DNA of 64,000 nucleotides from Fibrobacter sp. (GTDB lineage Bacteria; Fibrobacterota; Chitinivibrionia; Chitinivibrionales; Chitinispirillaceae): assembly GCA_012513915.1 (NCBI GenBank), contig JAAZBG010000305.1:42800-106799 (forward strand), in the 5' to 3' direction. The translations under genes were made by a program, and so were the position numbers. The stretch's first letter is position 1; every line of letters begins with the position of its first letter. Positions 43,879 to 52,659 of the stretch are shown piece by piece. The notes under the pieces are model-generated. The model worked only from the letters and a program-made list of their open reading frames with translations. It was not told the DNA's origin and made no database searches.

Positions 43879-45396
43879 ATGATTGACTACGTGATACTTG
43901 CTGTGATTTGTGTAATTTCCTACATAATGAAAATTCCCTATTTTAATCTGCCGCTTGACAGGGATTATGGTGCTCACGGGTACATTGCCTACAGATGGCT
44001 AAAGGGCACAGGTCTTATGTATCGTGATATCTATGAGAGTAAAACTCCGGGATTGAAAATCATATACATGATCATAATAAAATTCATGGGTATCAGCAGG
44101 AAATCGTTTCGTCAGTTTTTTGCCTTTTACAATGTTATTACAACCATTGCAGTGTACGTTCTCGGGACATTACTGGGTGGTCCGGTTGCAGGGTATTGTG
44201 CAGCGTTACTGTATGCACTTTTTTCAAGCCTTCCATCATTATGGTGGCATTTCTCGAATATGGAGTCATATTATACGCTTCCCATGGTACTCTCCTTTCT
44301 GTTTATTGTTCTTGCTGTACAGTCGGGCGGTATGCTCGTTATGACAGCCATTTTTTTGTGCGGATTTTTTTGTGGTATTACGTTTATGTTCAAGCAGCCA
44401 TCATTGGTTAATACCACTGCACCAATACTTATAAGTCTTCCTTTTCTGTTTACAAAAACAATCGTGAGTACTTTAGTATGTTACACGGCAGGGTATAGTA
44501 TTCCGGTTGCTGTTTTCTTTGTTTACTTTATGGTGATAAAAAAAACGCCATGGAATAAAATGCCTTTCAGTAAAGAAATCACGAAGATGCTTGTCAGTTA
44601 TCTCAAGACGCCGCTCAGTCATGTTAACAAAACGGCAACAGAAACGACGCGGCGGCGTTTCAGAATTATTTTTTCTGATCAATTATTACTGATTGCCGCC
44701 GGTTTTGGCGGTGTAGTGTACCTTCTGGTTTCAGGTTCACCATATGCACTGTTACTTAGTGGGTGGATCGGGTTTGCTTTTATCTCTGCGATATTGTCAA
44801 GAACATATCTGCCGTATCATTTTATTCCAGCCGTCGCACCGATGTGTGTTACCGGTTCAGTAATGATGTACAAATTGGCAGATCTATTGATTGTAAAAGG
44901 GTTGTTAAACTGGAGTGTCAGTGATTGCGCAGCAGTGGCTGCAGTTAGTACAATGTTTTTATTTACGCTGTACCAGTTGATCAAAGATCTTCTGGTGGGT
45001 GATGAGCTCTTGGGGGCGTTTTACAGTGGTGAGGATAAAGTGTATGCAATTTGTGAAGAGGTTGGGAAATATATTAAGCGTACAACTGCTGAGACCGATT
45101 ATGTGTACTCATGGGGACATGAACCTGATATCTATTTATGGTCTGAGCGCCGGGCTCCGGTATACTGCATCTATCCGCCAATAACAAATCCGCTTGTTTT
45201 CAGTAAGGAGCAGGTAGCGGAGGAACTGGAACAATTAAAAACAAATAAGCCGGTTTATTTCGTATTGACATCAGAGTTTGGGCCATTCAGGGAATATGAA
45301 GAGTTTCTGGTTGCCAATTATCAGATTGTACAGAAATTCGAGCCGGTTTGCTATGTGTTTAAACTAAGGGAACAAAATGTAGCGGCTGGCGTTTAA
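43879..45396 (+). CDS. GT39/GT83-like membrane glycosyltransferase
   Basis: This 505-residue inner-membrane protein has about ten to twelve hydrophobic segments and the GT-C pattern of a conserved acidic motif after the first segment (NLPLDRDYGAHGYIAYRWLK, Asp27 to Asp29). Such enzymes transfer sugars from polyprenyl-phosphate donors to lipids or proteins on the periplasmic side. The long C-terminal tail after residue 380 is soluble. GCGGTGAGG lies before the ATG. Its own 3' end is duplicated at 40441-40533. It is on the opposite strand to the nearby glycan operon but probably belongs with it. Confidence 0.75.
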   Translation: MIDYVILAVICVISYIMKIPYFNLPLDRDYGAHGYIAYRWLKGTGLMYRDIYESKTPGLKIIYMIIIKFMGISRKSFRQFFAFYNVITTIAVYVLGTLLGGPVAGYCAALLYALFSSLPSLWWHFSNMESYYTLPMVLSFLFIVLAVQSGGMLVMTAIFLCGFFCGITFMFKQPSLVNTTAPILISLPFLFTKTIVSTLVCYTAGYSIPVAVFFVYFMVIKKTPWNKMPFSKEITKMLVSYLKTPLSHVNKTATETTRRRFRIIFSDQLLLIAAGFGGVVYLLVSGSPYALLLSGWIGFAFISAILSRTYLPYHFIPAVAPMCVTGSVMMYKLADLLIVKGLLNWSVSDCAAVAAVSTMFLFTLYQLIKDLLVGDELLGAFYSGEDKVYAICEEVGKYIKRTTAETDYVYSWGHEPDIYLWSERRAPVYCIYPPITNPLVFSKEQVAEELEQLKTNKPVYFVLTSEFGPFREYEEFLVANYQIVQKFEPVCYVFKLREQNVAAGV

Positions 45397-45903
45397 CAAA
45401 CAAAATGCAATAAAACAGCAATATAATTATCTTTTCAAAGATAAAAACATTACAGAAGTTAAAAAGAAGTTGAATTAAGATCACCATCTTTGTTTTATTT
45501 GGCTAATTTATATAATAGTAAAGATTTACGAATTATTAATCTGTTACCAGCAGGCATATTAATCGCTTTGATTAATATGCGCAGAGTTTTACCCAAAATA
45601 GATTACAAAAATTGGATAAAATGATTCAAAATAGAATGCGACAACTCTACGATCCGACAACAGCGTAGCCAGGTTCCGCTATCGCTCCCCCCAAATTTTC
45701 ATTCGCTATCGCTACAGAAAATAGGAATATTTAAAAAACAATGTGCTCAAATTTAGAAATACTGACCTATTTAATATGAACAAGTAAAAAAAAAGAAGCT
45801 AATTCATGAAGAAGAAAATAGTAATAAGTAATGGATCAAATTGCTGCTGGTACAGCGAACGAGTCGCGCGACCCGTTATACTACCTTGTAAAGAAAACAC
45901 AAA
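45397..45903. other. intergenic debris, no supported gene
   Basis: This 507-base stretch has a perfect 11-bp hairpin GCATATTAATC/GATTAATATGC at 45554-45580. It also has two direct copies of GCTATCGCT about 30 bases apart (near 45680 and 45710) and a near-palindrome GTCGCGCGAC near 45864. A 33-codon frame beginning at 45806 (MKKKIVISNGSNCCWYSERV...) overlaps the next start by four bases but lacks family features. The base composition changes abruptly around 45650-45715, as expected from junctions of unrelated pieces. Confidence 0.45.
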
Positions 45904-46176
45904 ATGAATAAAAATCAAACGATGGAACAAATTGTTGAAGAATACGGACGGTCTGTAATTGAGAATGACTATAAAAAAACAGTAGCACTCATCTATCCAA
46001 AATTGATTGACTTCATTCCAAAGAAAACTATGTATATAATTGTGTCAAGCCAAAATGCCTGTCGCAGGTGCAACACAGGTACTAGGTTGTTTAACCGTCC
46101 GATAGATACGTTTGGCGTAATGCAAATAAAGTGGCTGATAAAAAAGTTTAATAAAAGAGACCTAAAAGAAATTTAA
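45904..46176 (+). pseudogene. hypothetical protein, probably truncated
   Basis: The 90-codon frame starts MNKNQTMEQIVEEYGRSVIE and then NDYKKTVALIYPKLIDFIPK, a coherent helical beginning, but after about residue 50 it turns to unlike sequence (SQNACRRCNTGTRLFNRPI). The first half looks like the start of a family with a DYxxxxxLxYPKxI pattern; I cannot name it. There is no strong ribosome-binding site. I treat it as a remnant, because the region around it carries other broken genes, but a real small protein is not excluded. Confidence 0.35.
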
Positions 46177-46249
46177 ATGGAAGGTATGGAAACTATGAAG
46201 ATGATAATAAATGTAGGATCTTTTATTGTAATGATAGCTCTTGATGCGC

Positions 46250-46945
46250 TTACTTCCGTAACACGACAATAATATTCATCGAAAAAAGTTTTCCCCTGTC
46301 ACACACAGTGTCAAGTAGTGATGACACCCAGGATAACAATAGCGTTAACGGTTTAATGCAGCAGCGCAGCTTCACCGCAAACAGAAGCGTTGACAAAATA
46401 ACCGAAGGTATATTCATCATAAACTGAACAATCCCACCGCTTGGGACAAGTTTCTCAACAGTAAAGCCGGCCTTTTCCGCAAGCTGAACGACTCCATATT
46501 TAGTAAATCTGAAAAAATCATATGGAGCACCATGAATATAAAAAATAAACGGTACTGACAGAATAAGAATGCCATCATTGTTTAATATCCTGTAGAATTC
46601 ATCAAATGCTTTCCAGGGCTCCGGAGTATGTTCAAGCACCGAGTGACAAAAAAGCGAATCGAAGGAATTGCTGGCAACCGGAAATGGTTTAGTGACATCA
46701 AAGATCAGATCAAGGTCTTTGTGGGTTCGTGAAAAATCAGAACTGATGTACGTTGTTGTGGCTGTACCAAGCAGGTTTTTCCATGCGAGAGATCCTGCTC
46801 CTATGTCAAGGAGTTTTCCTTTAATGTACTTTTTAATAAGCTTTTCGGTATCACGGTAAAGTGAATAATTCTGAACTGCAATTGTCCAGTATGATTGAGA
46901 ACCGATAGTACAGTCGTTAAGTTGTTGCCAGTGTCGTTGCAGCAT
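46250..46945 (-). CDS. class I SAM-dependent methyltransferase (glycan cluster)
   Basis: The 231-residue protein has SAM motif I KLLDIGAGSLAWKNLL (about 43-58), an acidic motif II (TYISSDFSR), LFCHSVLEHTPEPWKAFDEF (motif post-II) and ILILSVPFIFYIHGAPYDFF. It belongs to the Methyltransf_11/23 group that modifies sugars or lipids. A hydrophobic stretch after residue 175 may bind a membrane. It is the last gene of the - strand glycan operon; the next gene upstream ends 63 bases away. Confidence 0.85.
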   Translation of the reverse strand: MLQRHWQQLNDCTIGSQSYWTIAVQNYSLYRDTEKLIKKYIKGKLLDIGAGSLAWKNLLGTATTTYISSDFSRTHKDLDLIFDVTKPFPVASNSFDSLFCHSVLEHTPEPWKAFDEFYRILNNDGILILSVPFIFYIHGAPYDFFRFTKYGVVQLAEKAGFTVEKLVPSGGIVQFMMNIPSVILSTLLFAVKLRCCIKPLTLLLSWVSSLLDTVCDRGKLFSMNIIVVLRK

Positions 46946-47008
46946 AATGTATCACGATCCCTGTAGATTTTTATTTAATTATTTACATAATAAGAAGGTT
47001 GGGTTTTT

Positions 47009-47896
47009 TCATCCATTTGGACGTTGCTTCTTTACTGTTAGGATGATTGGTTCAAATGATCCGGCTGCTGCCATTAAAAAGGTGACAAAACGAAGGATTC
47101 GAAGTTTCTTGATGATAACAAGCAGCCTCTTGATTTTCCCTAATCCTGCCCAATCCTTAATGTCAATTGACAACATACGTTTTATAAATACTTCTTTACC
47201 ATATGTAATCACGTCAACATCAGAAAACTTCTGCATCCATGTTTTAATCTGCCGGTAAGTAAGTAATTGCAGCGTTTTTATAAAAGCAGGATCCCGATTC
47301 CAAAGCCGTACCCATAAACTACCAAGTTTTGTTCCCATATATGGAATCCAGGGGATTGCATAGTGGCCTTCAAAAAAAGATGCGTAATTCGGGAATACAA
47401 ACTGCATACCCCCCCCCGGTTTAAGAACACGATGTGCTTCCCTTAACACTAATTCCGGATTATTCGTATGCTCCAGCACCGTTGATGAAAAAATGAAATC
47501 AAAGGATTCATTGTTGAATGGAAGGTTTTCCCCGGTTGCATTTTTAATCGCATCCTCAGGTATGTTATATTCCCTCAATACTTCGTGTGCCAGGATGTAT
47601 GATGAATCAAATCCTTCTCCTGCAGGTTCTATACCAATAGTGTTCCACCCGTAGTCACGTCGTGTCACTGCTACAAAAAGTCCAAAACCGGAACCAATCT
47701 CCAATACCATTTTGCCCTTCAGGGCATCAGGCGTATATCCCAATAGTGAGCATAACAGATGGACTTGATCATGAACTTTATCTTCGTCAACAACATCGTG
47801 TGCGCATTTCTCTGCAGGCAGCTTTGAAATGTTATTAAAAAAACTGCCATAATTGATGATAATTTTCTCTAGAAGTTCATTAGAAATTCTTACCAT
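47009..47896 (-). CDS. class I SAM-dependent methyltransferase with a G9 tract
   Basis: The 295-residue protein has motif I MVLEIGSGFGLFVAVTRRDY, motif II GIEPAG, IFSSTVLEHTNNPELVLREA and VLKPGGGMQFVFPNY. The GGG codons of the last motif form a run of nine G on the - strand (47409-47417), a site prone to slippage; in this sequence the frame is intact. It is the middle member of a row of methyltransferases. The next upstream gene's stop lies two bases before its ATG. Substrate unknown, probably a sugar or lipid in the glycan pathway. Confidence 0.85.
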   Translation of the reverse strand: MVRISNELLEKIIINYGSFFNNISKLPAEKCAHDVVDEDKVHDQVHLLCSLLGYTPDALKGKMVLEIGSGFGLFVAVTRRDYGWNTIGIEPAGEGFDSSYILAHEVLREYNIPEDAIKNATGENLPFNNESFDFIFSSTVLEHTNNPELVLREAHRVLKPGGGMQFVFPNYASFFEGHYAIPWIPYMGTKLGSLWVRLWNRDPAFIKTLQLLTYRQIKTWMQKFSDVDVITYGKEVFIKRMLSIDIKDWAGLGKIKRLLVIIKKLRILRFVTFLMAAAGSFEPIILTVKKQRPNG

Positions 47897-47898
47897 GA

Positions 47899-48798
47899 TC
47901 AGGTTACCTTAGTTCTTTTAAAAATAAACTCATTGCAACCAGTAGGAACAGTAGCTAGTTTCTTATAAATGCAATCAAATCCCAAAGTATTTAAAAAGGA
48001 AATAAGTTCATCAATTGACGCATATTCATATGGATATCCACCAATCCAATCGACAACATTATAAAAAAAATCCATACCACGTTCCTGTTTAAACGGATTT
48101 TTACCGGTAACTATAAATTTGGCAAGGAAAATAAGCGGATACATTGTGCAAATCATGAATAGTTTAATAATTGATGGTGAGACACAATATAGTTTCTTTA
48201 TTATGCGCCATGTTCTACTACTCCAATGCTTATTGTAAATTGCTGTATCAAAATATCCTTTTTCTGCAACCAGTGATGTCGCGTTGCGTAGTGCCAGATG
48301 CATATCTCCTGTATGATGCTGGACTCCCCAAGAATGTACAATATCAAATTTCCCATCACCATCCTTAGCTATATATGCTGAGAATTGATCGGTGAAGTCT
48401 TGATCATTCATTGTTACGGCGGAACTAGAAAAAAAAGTATGGTCATTGATCAGGTGCTGGTACATGGCAAGAATATAATCATGGTCAGATCCCTTTTCAT
48501 GCGCGAATGCATCAACTGCATGTACTTTACGTGCACCGCAAAGAACAGCAAGAAAGAGAACTCCTATACTGAATCCGGGTCCTATTTCAAGAATCGTCTT
48601 GTTAGTGGCTGAAAATTCAGTTTCGTTTAATAAAGTACCGAATACACTGTCATACACCTTGATTGCATAGGGTGGAAATTTTTTAACATAATCTTCAAAA
48701 GTAAATTGAATCTTACTACAGACAATTTCCTGTTCAAAGAAGGGTAATCGGGCAATTTCATTCATTATTACTGTAAATTGGTTAAGAATAGAGTTCAT
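47899..48798 (-). CDS. SAM-dependent methyltransferase-like protein
   Basis: The 299-residue protein has a SAM motif I TILEIGPGFSIGVLFLAVLC (about 65-84), then VHAVDAFAHEK and FDIVHSWGVQHHTGDMHLAL, where the HH replaces the usual LEH, a variant seen in sugar O-methyltransferases. The C-terminal half has a hydrophobic segment near 205-225. It lies two bases upstream of the 47009-47896 gene on the same strand. Confidence 0.8.
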   Translation of the reverse strand: MNSILNQFTVIMNEIARLPFFEQEIVCSKIQFTFEDYVKKFPPYAIKVYDSVFGTLLNETEFSATNKTILEIGPGFSIGVLFLAVLCGARKVHAVDAFAHEKGSDHDYILAMYQHLINDHTFFSSSAVTMNDQDFTDQFSAYIAKDGDGKFDIVHSWGVQHHTGDMHLALRNATSLVAEKGYFDTAIYNKHWSSRTWRIIKKLYCVSPSIIKLFMICTMYPLIFLAKFIVTGKNPFKQERGMDFFYNVVDWIGGYPYEYASIDELISFLNTLGFDCIYKKLATVPTGCNEFIFKRTKVT

Positions 48799-48801
48799 AG
48801 T

Positions 48802-49521
48802 TTATTCTCGTATTGGTTTTGCAAGAACAATGATAAGATCTCCTTTTTGTGGAACATTACACGAAAGGAGTGCATAGACTACATATGTCATTAATAGGCG
48901 AAGCATGGTAATTGGTTTATGATGTGCATCGATAGTCTGAGAGAGATTTCTGTATAACGGAGAGTACATCGGCCAACCCCAGTTAATTGATCGAATGATT
49001 GTGTATCCGCATCGAACGAGTTTTTCATGCAATTCACCTTTTTTATAATTTCTGACATGGCCTACTTCCGGTTCAAATGCCCGCATCATTCCTTCGAGTG
49101 TGACTATCAAAAGGTAGTCTTTACAAAAAGAACGGATGTTGATAAACGCGCTTTCATCATTTTCAATATGTTCGGCTACATCAATCATGGTAACAAGATC
49201 CCATTCGCCTTTAATGGTCTCTTTGGAAATATCAATTTCAAAAAATGATGAATCCGGGAATTTCTGACGAGCCAGTTCAATGGCTGTTGATGATATATCA
49301 GTTCCGGAAACAGAAATATGCGGGAACCGTTTTTTTAGTATGTCAAGAAATACACCTGGGCCGCATCCAACATCCAGTACTGATGAGAATGATAACGTAC
49401 TGCAAATGTTTTTAACAATTCGCTGGGTATGACGTGACATCGGGCCGTATCGTTTAATATCTTCCCACTGTTTCCAGTTTTCATTGTAAATCGCTTTGTT
49501 ATCAGGCATTATCATCTGCAC
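48802..49521 (-). CDS. class I SAM-dependent methyltransferase
   Basis: The 239-residue protein has motif I SVLDVGCGPGVFLDILKKRF, motif II SGTDISSTAIELARQKFP and VTMIDVAEHIENDESAFINI, typical of Methyltransf_11/UbiG-like enzymes. Its start overlaps the end of the GT4 gene by 20 bases, so it is translated with it. The ATG at 49509 within the frame is an alternative start that reduces the overlap. Confidence 0.85.
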   Translation of the reverse strand: MQMIMPDNKAIYNENWKQWEDIKRYGPMSRHTQRIVKNICSTLSFSSVLDVGCGPGVFLDILKKRFPHISVSGTDISSTAIELARQKFPDSSFFEIDISKETIKGEWDLVTMIDVAEHIENDESAFINIRSFCKDYLLIVTLEGMMRAFEPEVGHVRNYKKGELHEKLVRCGYTIIRSINWGWPMYSPLYRNLSQTIDAHHKPITMLRLLMTYVVYALLSCNVPQKGDLIIVLAKPIRE

Positions 49522-50644
49522 CTTTTAGAATTTTAGCTGCTGTTTCTGACCATGAATAATTATTCCTGGCATAATTACAGGAAAAAAACGACATCTGATT
49601 GTAGTCTTGCGAGGTCATCATAGAAATTATACAATTACAGAGAGCATCGGGTTCACTTAAATTAAACAAAAAACCGTTTTTCCCGTGCCGGACTAATTCG
49701 TTGTTTCCACCAATATTACTTGCAATAACCGGTAAACCGCACGCCATGGCTTCAAGTACTGTATTTGGCATACCTTCATCAGTTGATGGATTAATAAAAC
49801 AGTGTGCAGATTGATACAATGTGAGCAGATCACATTTGGGTACCCAGTGTCTGATTTCAACATGATGCATCAGTCGTGGTGATAATTTACAGATCAAAAC
49901 AAGTGTCTCCTTCATTGGGCCATCACCGGCAAGAATCAACCGGGCTTCACATTGTTGCAATGCCTTATCAAACTGTTGAAGCAGCAGTTCAACATTCTTT
50001 TGCCGTACAAAACGACCGGTAAACAGGAACGTAAAGAACGATTGATGTTTTGATAGATCAGGGAAAAATTGTGTTGTGTCAACACCGTTGGGGATTATTT
50101 CAACCTTGCGGGCAAGTTGGACGGCTGTTTTATCTGCAAGATCAGCAAGTTGGCGGCTGTTTGCAATAATTCGTGTTGCATGTTTCCAGACCAACTTTGT
50201 AATAGGCATAATAAGTGAGTGCATACGCTCAAGCTCTTTACCAAGAAATCCGGGAACATCTCCGCCGCGTAAAAGAACATAGTAGGGAATTTTGAACCTT
50301 GTATGCAAACGATATGAGATAATGCCGGATGGAATTGAAAAAAAAGCAATTGACAAATCATACTTGTTTGCGACCAATAATTCTTTTGCCTTTTTGTACG
50401 CCTTGAGTATGTAGCTGATCATTTCCCGCGGGTTGGATTGTGATACTTTCTGGCGCCGTGATTTAACACGATACACAGTTACATTATTAGATTCGTGGGT
50501 GATTTCATCAAGGCCGGTAAACCAGGTTGTTATAATATCAGTAACAATGCCCATGCATCCCCATTCCCGGGAAAGAAAATACGTTGCGTTCCCGGCACCG
50601 CCACCAAGGGGAGGATATTCATAGTTTAAGACAAGAATTCGCAT
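49502..50644 (-). CDS. GT4-family glycosyltransferase
   Basis: This 380-residue retaining glycosyltransferase of the GT-B fold uses a nucleotide sugar. The glycine-rich N-terminus LNYEYPPLGGGAGNATYFLS and the C-terminal FTGRFVRQKNVELLL and NPSTDEGMPNTVLEAMACGL (then PVIASNIGG) motifs are diagnostic; the E-x7-E pattern is Glu in DEGMPNTVLEA. It probably adds a sugar to a lipid-linked glycan at the cytoplasmic face. It follows asnB with a palindromic element in the gap. Confidence 0.9.
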   Translation of the reverse strand: MRILVLNYEYPPLGGGAGNATYFLSREWGCMGIVTDIITTWFTGLDEITHESNNVTVYRVKSRRQKVSQSNPREMISYILKAYKKAKELLVANKYDLSIAFFSIPSGIISYRLHTRFKIPYYVLLRGGDVPGFLGKELERMHSLIMPITKLVWKHATRIIANSRQLADLADKTAVQLARKVEIIPNGVDTTQFFPDLSKHQSFFTFLFTGRFVRQKNVELLLQQFDKALQQCEARLILAGDGPMKETLVLICKLSPRLMHHVEIRHWVPKCDLLTLYQSAHCFINPSTDEGMPNTVLEAMACGLPVIASNIGGNNELVRHGKNGFLFNLSEPDALCNCIISMMTSQDYNQMSFFSCNYARNNYSWSETAAKILKGADDNA

Positions 50645-50673
50645 ATTGTAAGCCTTCAGTTGACACTAAGAAA

Positions 50674-50737
50674 GAGGCCTCACCCCCTGGCCCCCTCTGC
50701 ATAAGGAAATGGAGAGGGGGCCAGGGGGTGAGGCCTT
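50674..50737. repeat. family-A palindromic element, copy 2
   Basis: The arms GAGGCCTCACCCCCTGGCCC.. (50674-50700) and ..GGGCCAGGGGGTGAGGCCTT (50711-50737) form a stem of about 26 base pairs over a short AT-rich loop. It lies between asnB and the GT4 gene in the glycan operon. Its outer arms match those of the element at 32594-32697, but the insert inside is shorter. It could end or stabilise part of the transcript, or be a mobile miniature element. Confidence 0.9.
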
Positions 50738-50742
50738 CTCTC

Positions 50743-52659
50743 TTAGTTCCATCGTTCCTTCCATTTCGAAAACATCAAAAGCGTCCACAGCTGTTTCCTA
50801 TTATCTTTGTACCCATTAAAATGCTCCTGCAACAATTGCTGAACATAATGGTAATTAAACAATCCATCCTGCCTGATCCGTTCCTCGCTGAAAGTCTCTT
50901 CCAGTACTGGTCGTAAATCCTCCCGTAACCATTTAGTAAGAGGTATGCCAAACCCCTTCTTCTTTCTGTAAATTATTTCTTTTGGCAGTTTCTGCTCAAG
51001 TGCTTTTTTAAGAATATATTTACGGGTTAATCCGTGGAGCTTAAGTGAACTTTGCAGGCTGTTGACATATTCAGAAAATTCAGTATCAAGAAAAGGCGTA
51101 CGTACTTCAAGCGATACTGCCATGCTTGCTCTGTCAACCTTTGTGAGAATATCTTCACCCATGTAAAAATGCTCATACATAAAAGTGATTTCATCAATCC
51201 AGTCCCTGAAATTGCAGCTATTGCGTGTGTCAGTAATGAGATGGTAAACATCGTAAGAGCCAAGTTCATCACGTACACCGTCGGAGAAAAGCTGCTGCTG
51301 CTGTTCCGGGGGGAACGCGCCAAGCCATGCTTGATTACGAATCGAAAGAGGGTAATGCATGCCCTTGACAAACTGTTTAAGTTTAAAATCAAGGCTCATA
51401 TTATTTGTTGATACCGGAAGCAGTGCGATCAGTGGTTCAAATACTTTTTTTGTTACGAGTGATGGCATTTTTTCGCACATGCGTGCCAGTTTATGAGCAA
51501 GAAATGGATCATATCCCGCAAAGAGCTCATCACCGCCATCACCGCCAAGAGCCACCGTCACAGTCTCACGTGTAAACTGTGAAAGCATATAAGTCGGGAG
51601 TATCGACGCATCGGCAAATGGTTCATCAAGAAAATTCCACACATCCGGCAGTATGTCAAGCATAGCCTGTGCAGTAAAAATTTTTTCATGATGATCGGTG
51701 TTGAAGTGCTTTGCAACACTGCGGGCATAAGATGATTCATCAAAGGATTTATCTTCAAAACCAATCGAAAATGTTTTTACCTGACGTGAATCGACTGTGT
51801 CACACATGAGTGCAACCACTGCACTTGAATCTATTCCGCCGCTTAGAAATGCACCCAAAGCAACATCGCTCATAAGACGTTTTCTGACAGCACTACCAAG
51901 CATATCAAGCAATGTAGCACAGATCTCTTTTTCAGTATGTTTTTTTGATGTGCTATTTATAAATGAAATATTCCAGTATTGATTAATTGAAGGTTCGTTA
52001 CCGCCGTTGTAGATCAGGTATGTACCCGGCGGAAGTTTTTGTACGTTTTTGTAAATTGATAACGGAACAGGGACATATTCATATGCAAGATAGAGGCTTA
52101 AGCTGCTCATGTCAAGTGAAAGAGACATGTCGGGACATTGACGTAGTGCTTTTAATTCTGATGCAAAAACGAGGCTGTTTTCTGTCATGCTGTAATAGAG
52201 CGGTTTTTTTCCAAACCGGTCTCTTGCAAGAAGTAATGAGCCTTTATTACAATCCCACAATGCAAATACGAACATACCTTTTATTTTGCTGCAGATATCT
52301 GCGCCATAGGTTTCGTATCCGTGAATGATTACTTCAGTATCGGTTTCTGATGTAAAGTGGTGCCCCTTACGTATAAGGTCTGTTCTCAATTCCCTGAAAT
52401 TATAGATCTCACCATTAAAACTTATCCAGATCGTGCGGTCCTCATTGGTCATCGGTTGATGTCCCAACGCGGATAAATCAATAATACTGAGACGACGGTG
52501 GCCAAGCCCCGCGTGTAAACCACTGGAGTCAGGACCGCTTAAACACTGTACACCACGGTCATCCGGACCACGATGCACAAGACTGTCAGTCATGGCTGCA
52601 AGTACTGTTATGTCAACAGGTCTGTTGCTGTTTGTTACTATTCCGGTAATTCCGCACAT
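50743..52659 (-). CDS. asnB: asparagine synthetase (glutamine-hydrolysing)-like
   Basis: AsnB-type enzymes make asparagine, or in polysaccharide clusters form amides on sugars or amino-sugars. The 638-residue protein has the N-terminal nucleophile Cys2 (MCGITGIVTNS), the glutaminase motifs HRGPDDRGV and GHRRLSIIDLSALGHQPM, and FNGEIYNFRELR. The synthetase domain has the pyrophosphate loop LSGGIDSSAVVALM (about 263-276). Its start overlaps the upstream gene's stop (TGATG). In a glycan operon a role in sugar amidation is possible, but plain asparagine synthesis is not excluded. Confidence 0.92.
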   Translation of the reverse strand: MCGITGIVTNSNRPVDITVLAAMTDSLVHRGPDDRGVQCLSGPDSSGLHAGLGHRRLSIIDLSALGHQPMTNEDRTIWISFNGEIYNFRELRTDLIRKGHHFTSETDTEVIIHGYETYGADICSKIKGMFVFALWDCNKGSLLLARDRFGKKPLYYSMTENSLVFASELKALRQCPDMSLSLDMSSLSLYLAYEYVPVPLSIYKNVQKLPPGTYLIYNGGNEPSINQYWNISFINSTSKKHTEKEICATLLDMLGSAVRKRLMSDVALGAFLSGGIDSSAVVALMCDTVDSRQVKTFSIGFEDKSFDESSYARSVAKHFNTDHHEKIFTAQAMLDILPDVWNFLDEPFADASILPTYMLSQFTRETVTVALGGDGGDELFAGYDPFLAHKLARMCEKMPSLVTKKVFEPLIALLPVSTNNMSLDFKLKQFVKGMHYPLSIRNQAWLGAFPPEQQQQLFSDGVRDELGSYDVYHLITDTRNSCNFRDWIDEITFMYEHFYMGEDILTKVDRASMAVSLEVRTPFLDTEFSEYVNSLQSSLKLHGLTRKYILKKALEQKLPKEIIYRKKKGFGIPLTKWLREDLRPVLEETFSEERIRQDGLFNYHYVQQLLQEHFNGYKDNRKQLWTLLMFSKWKERWN

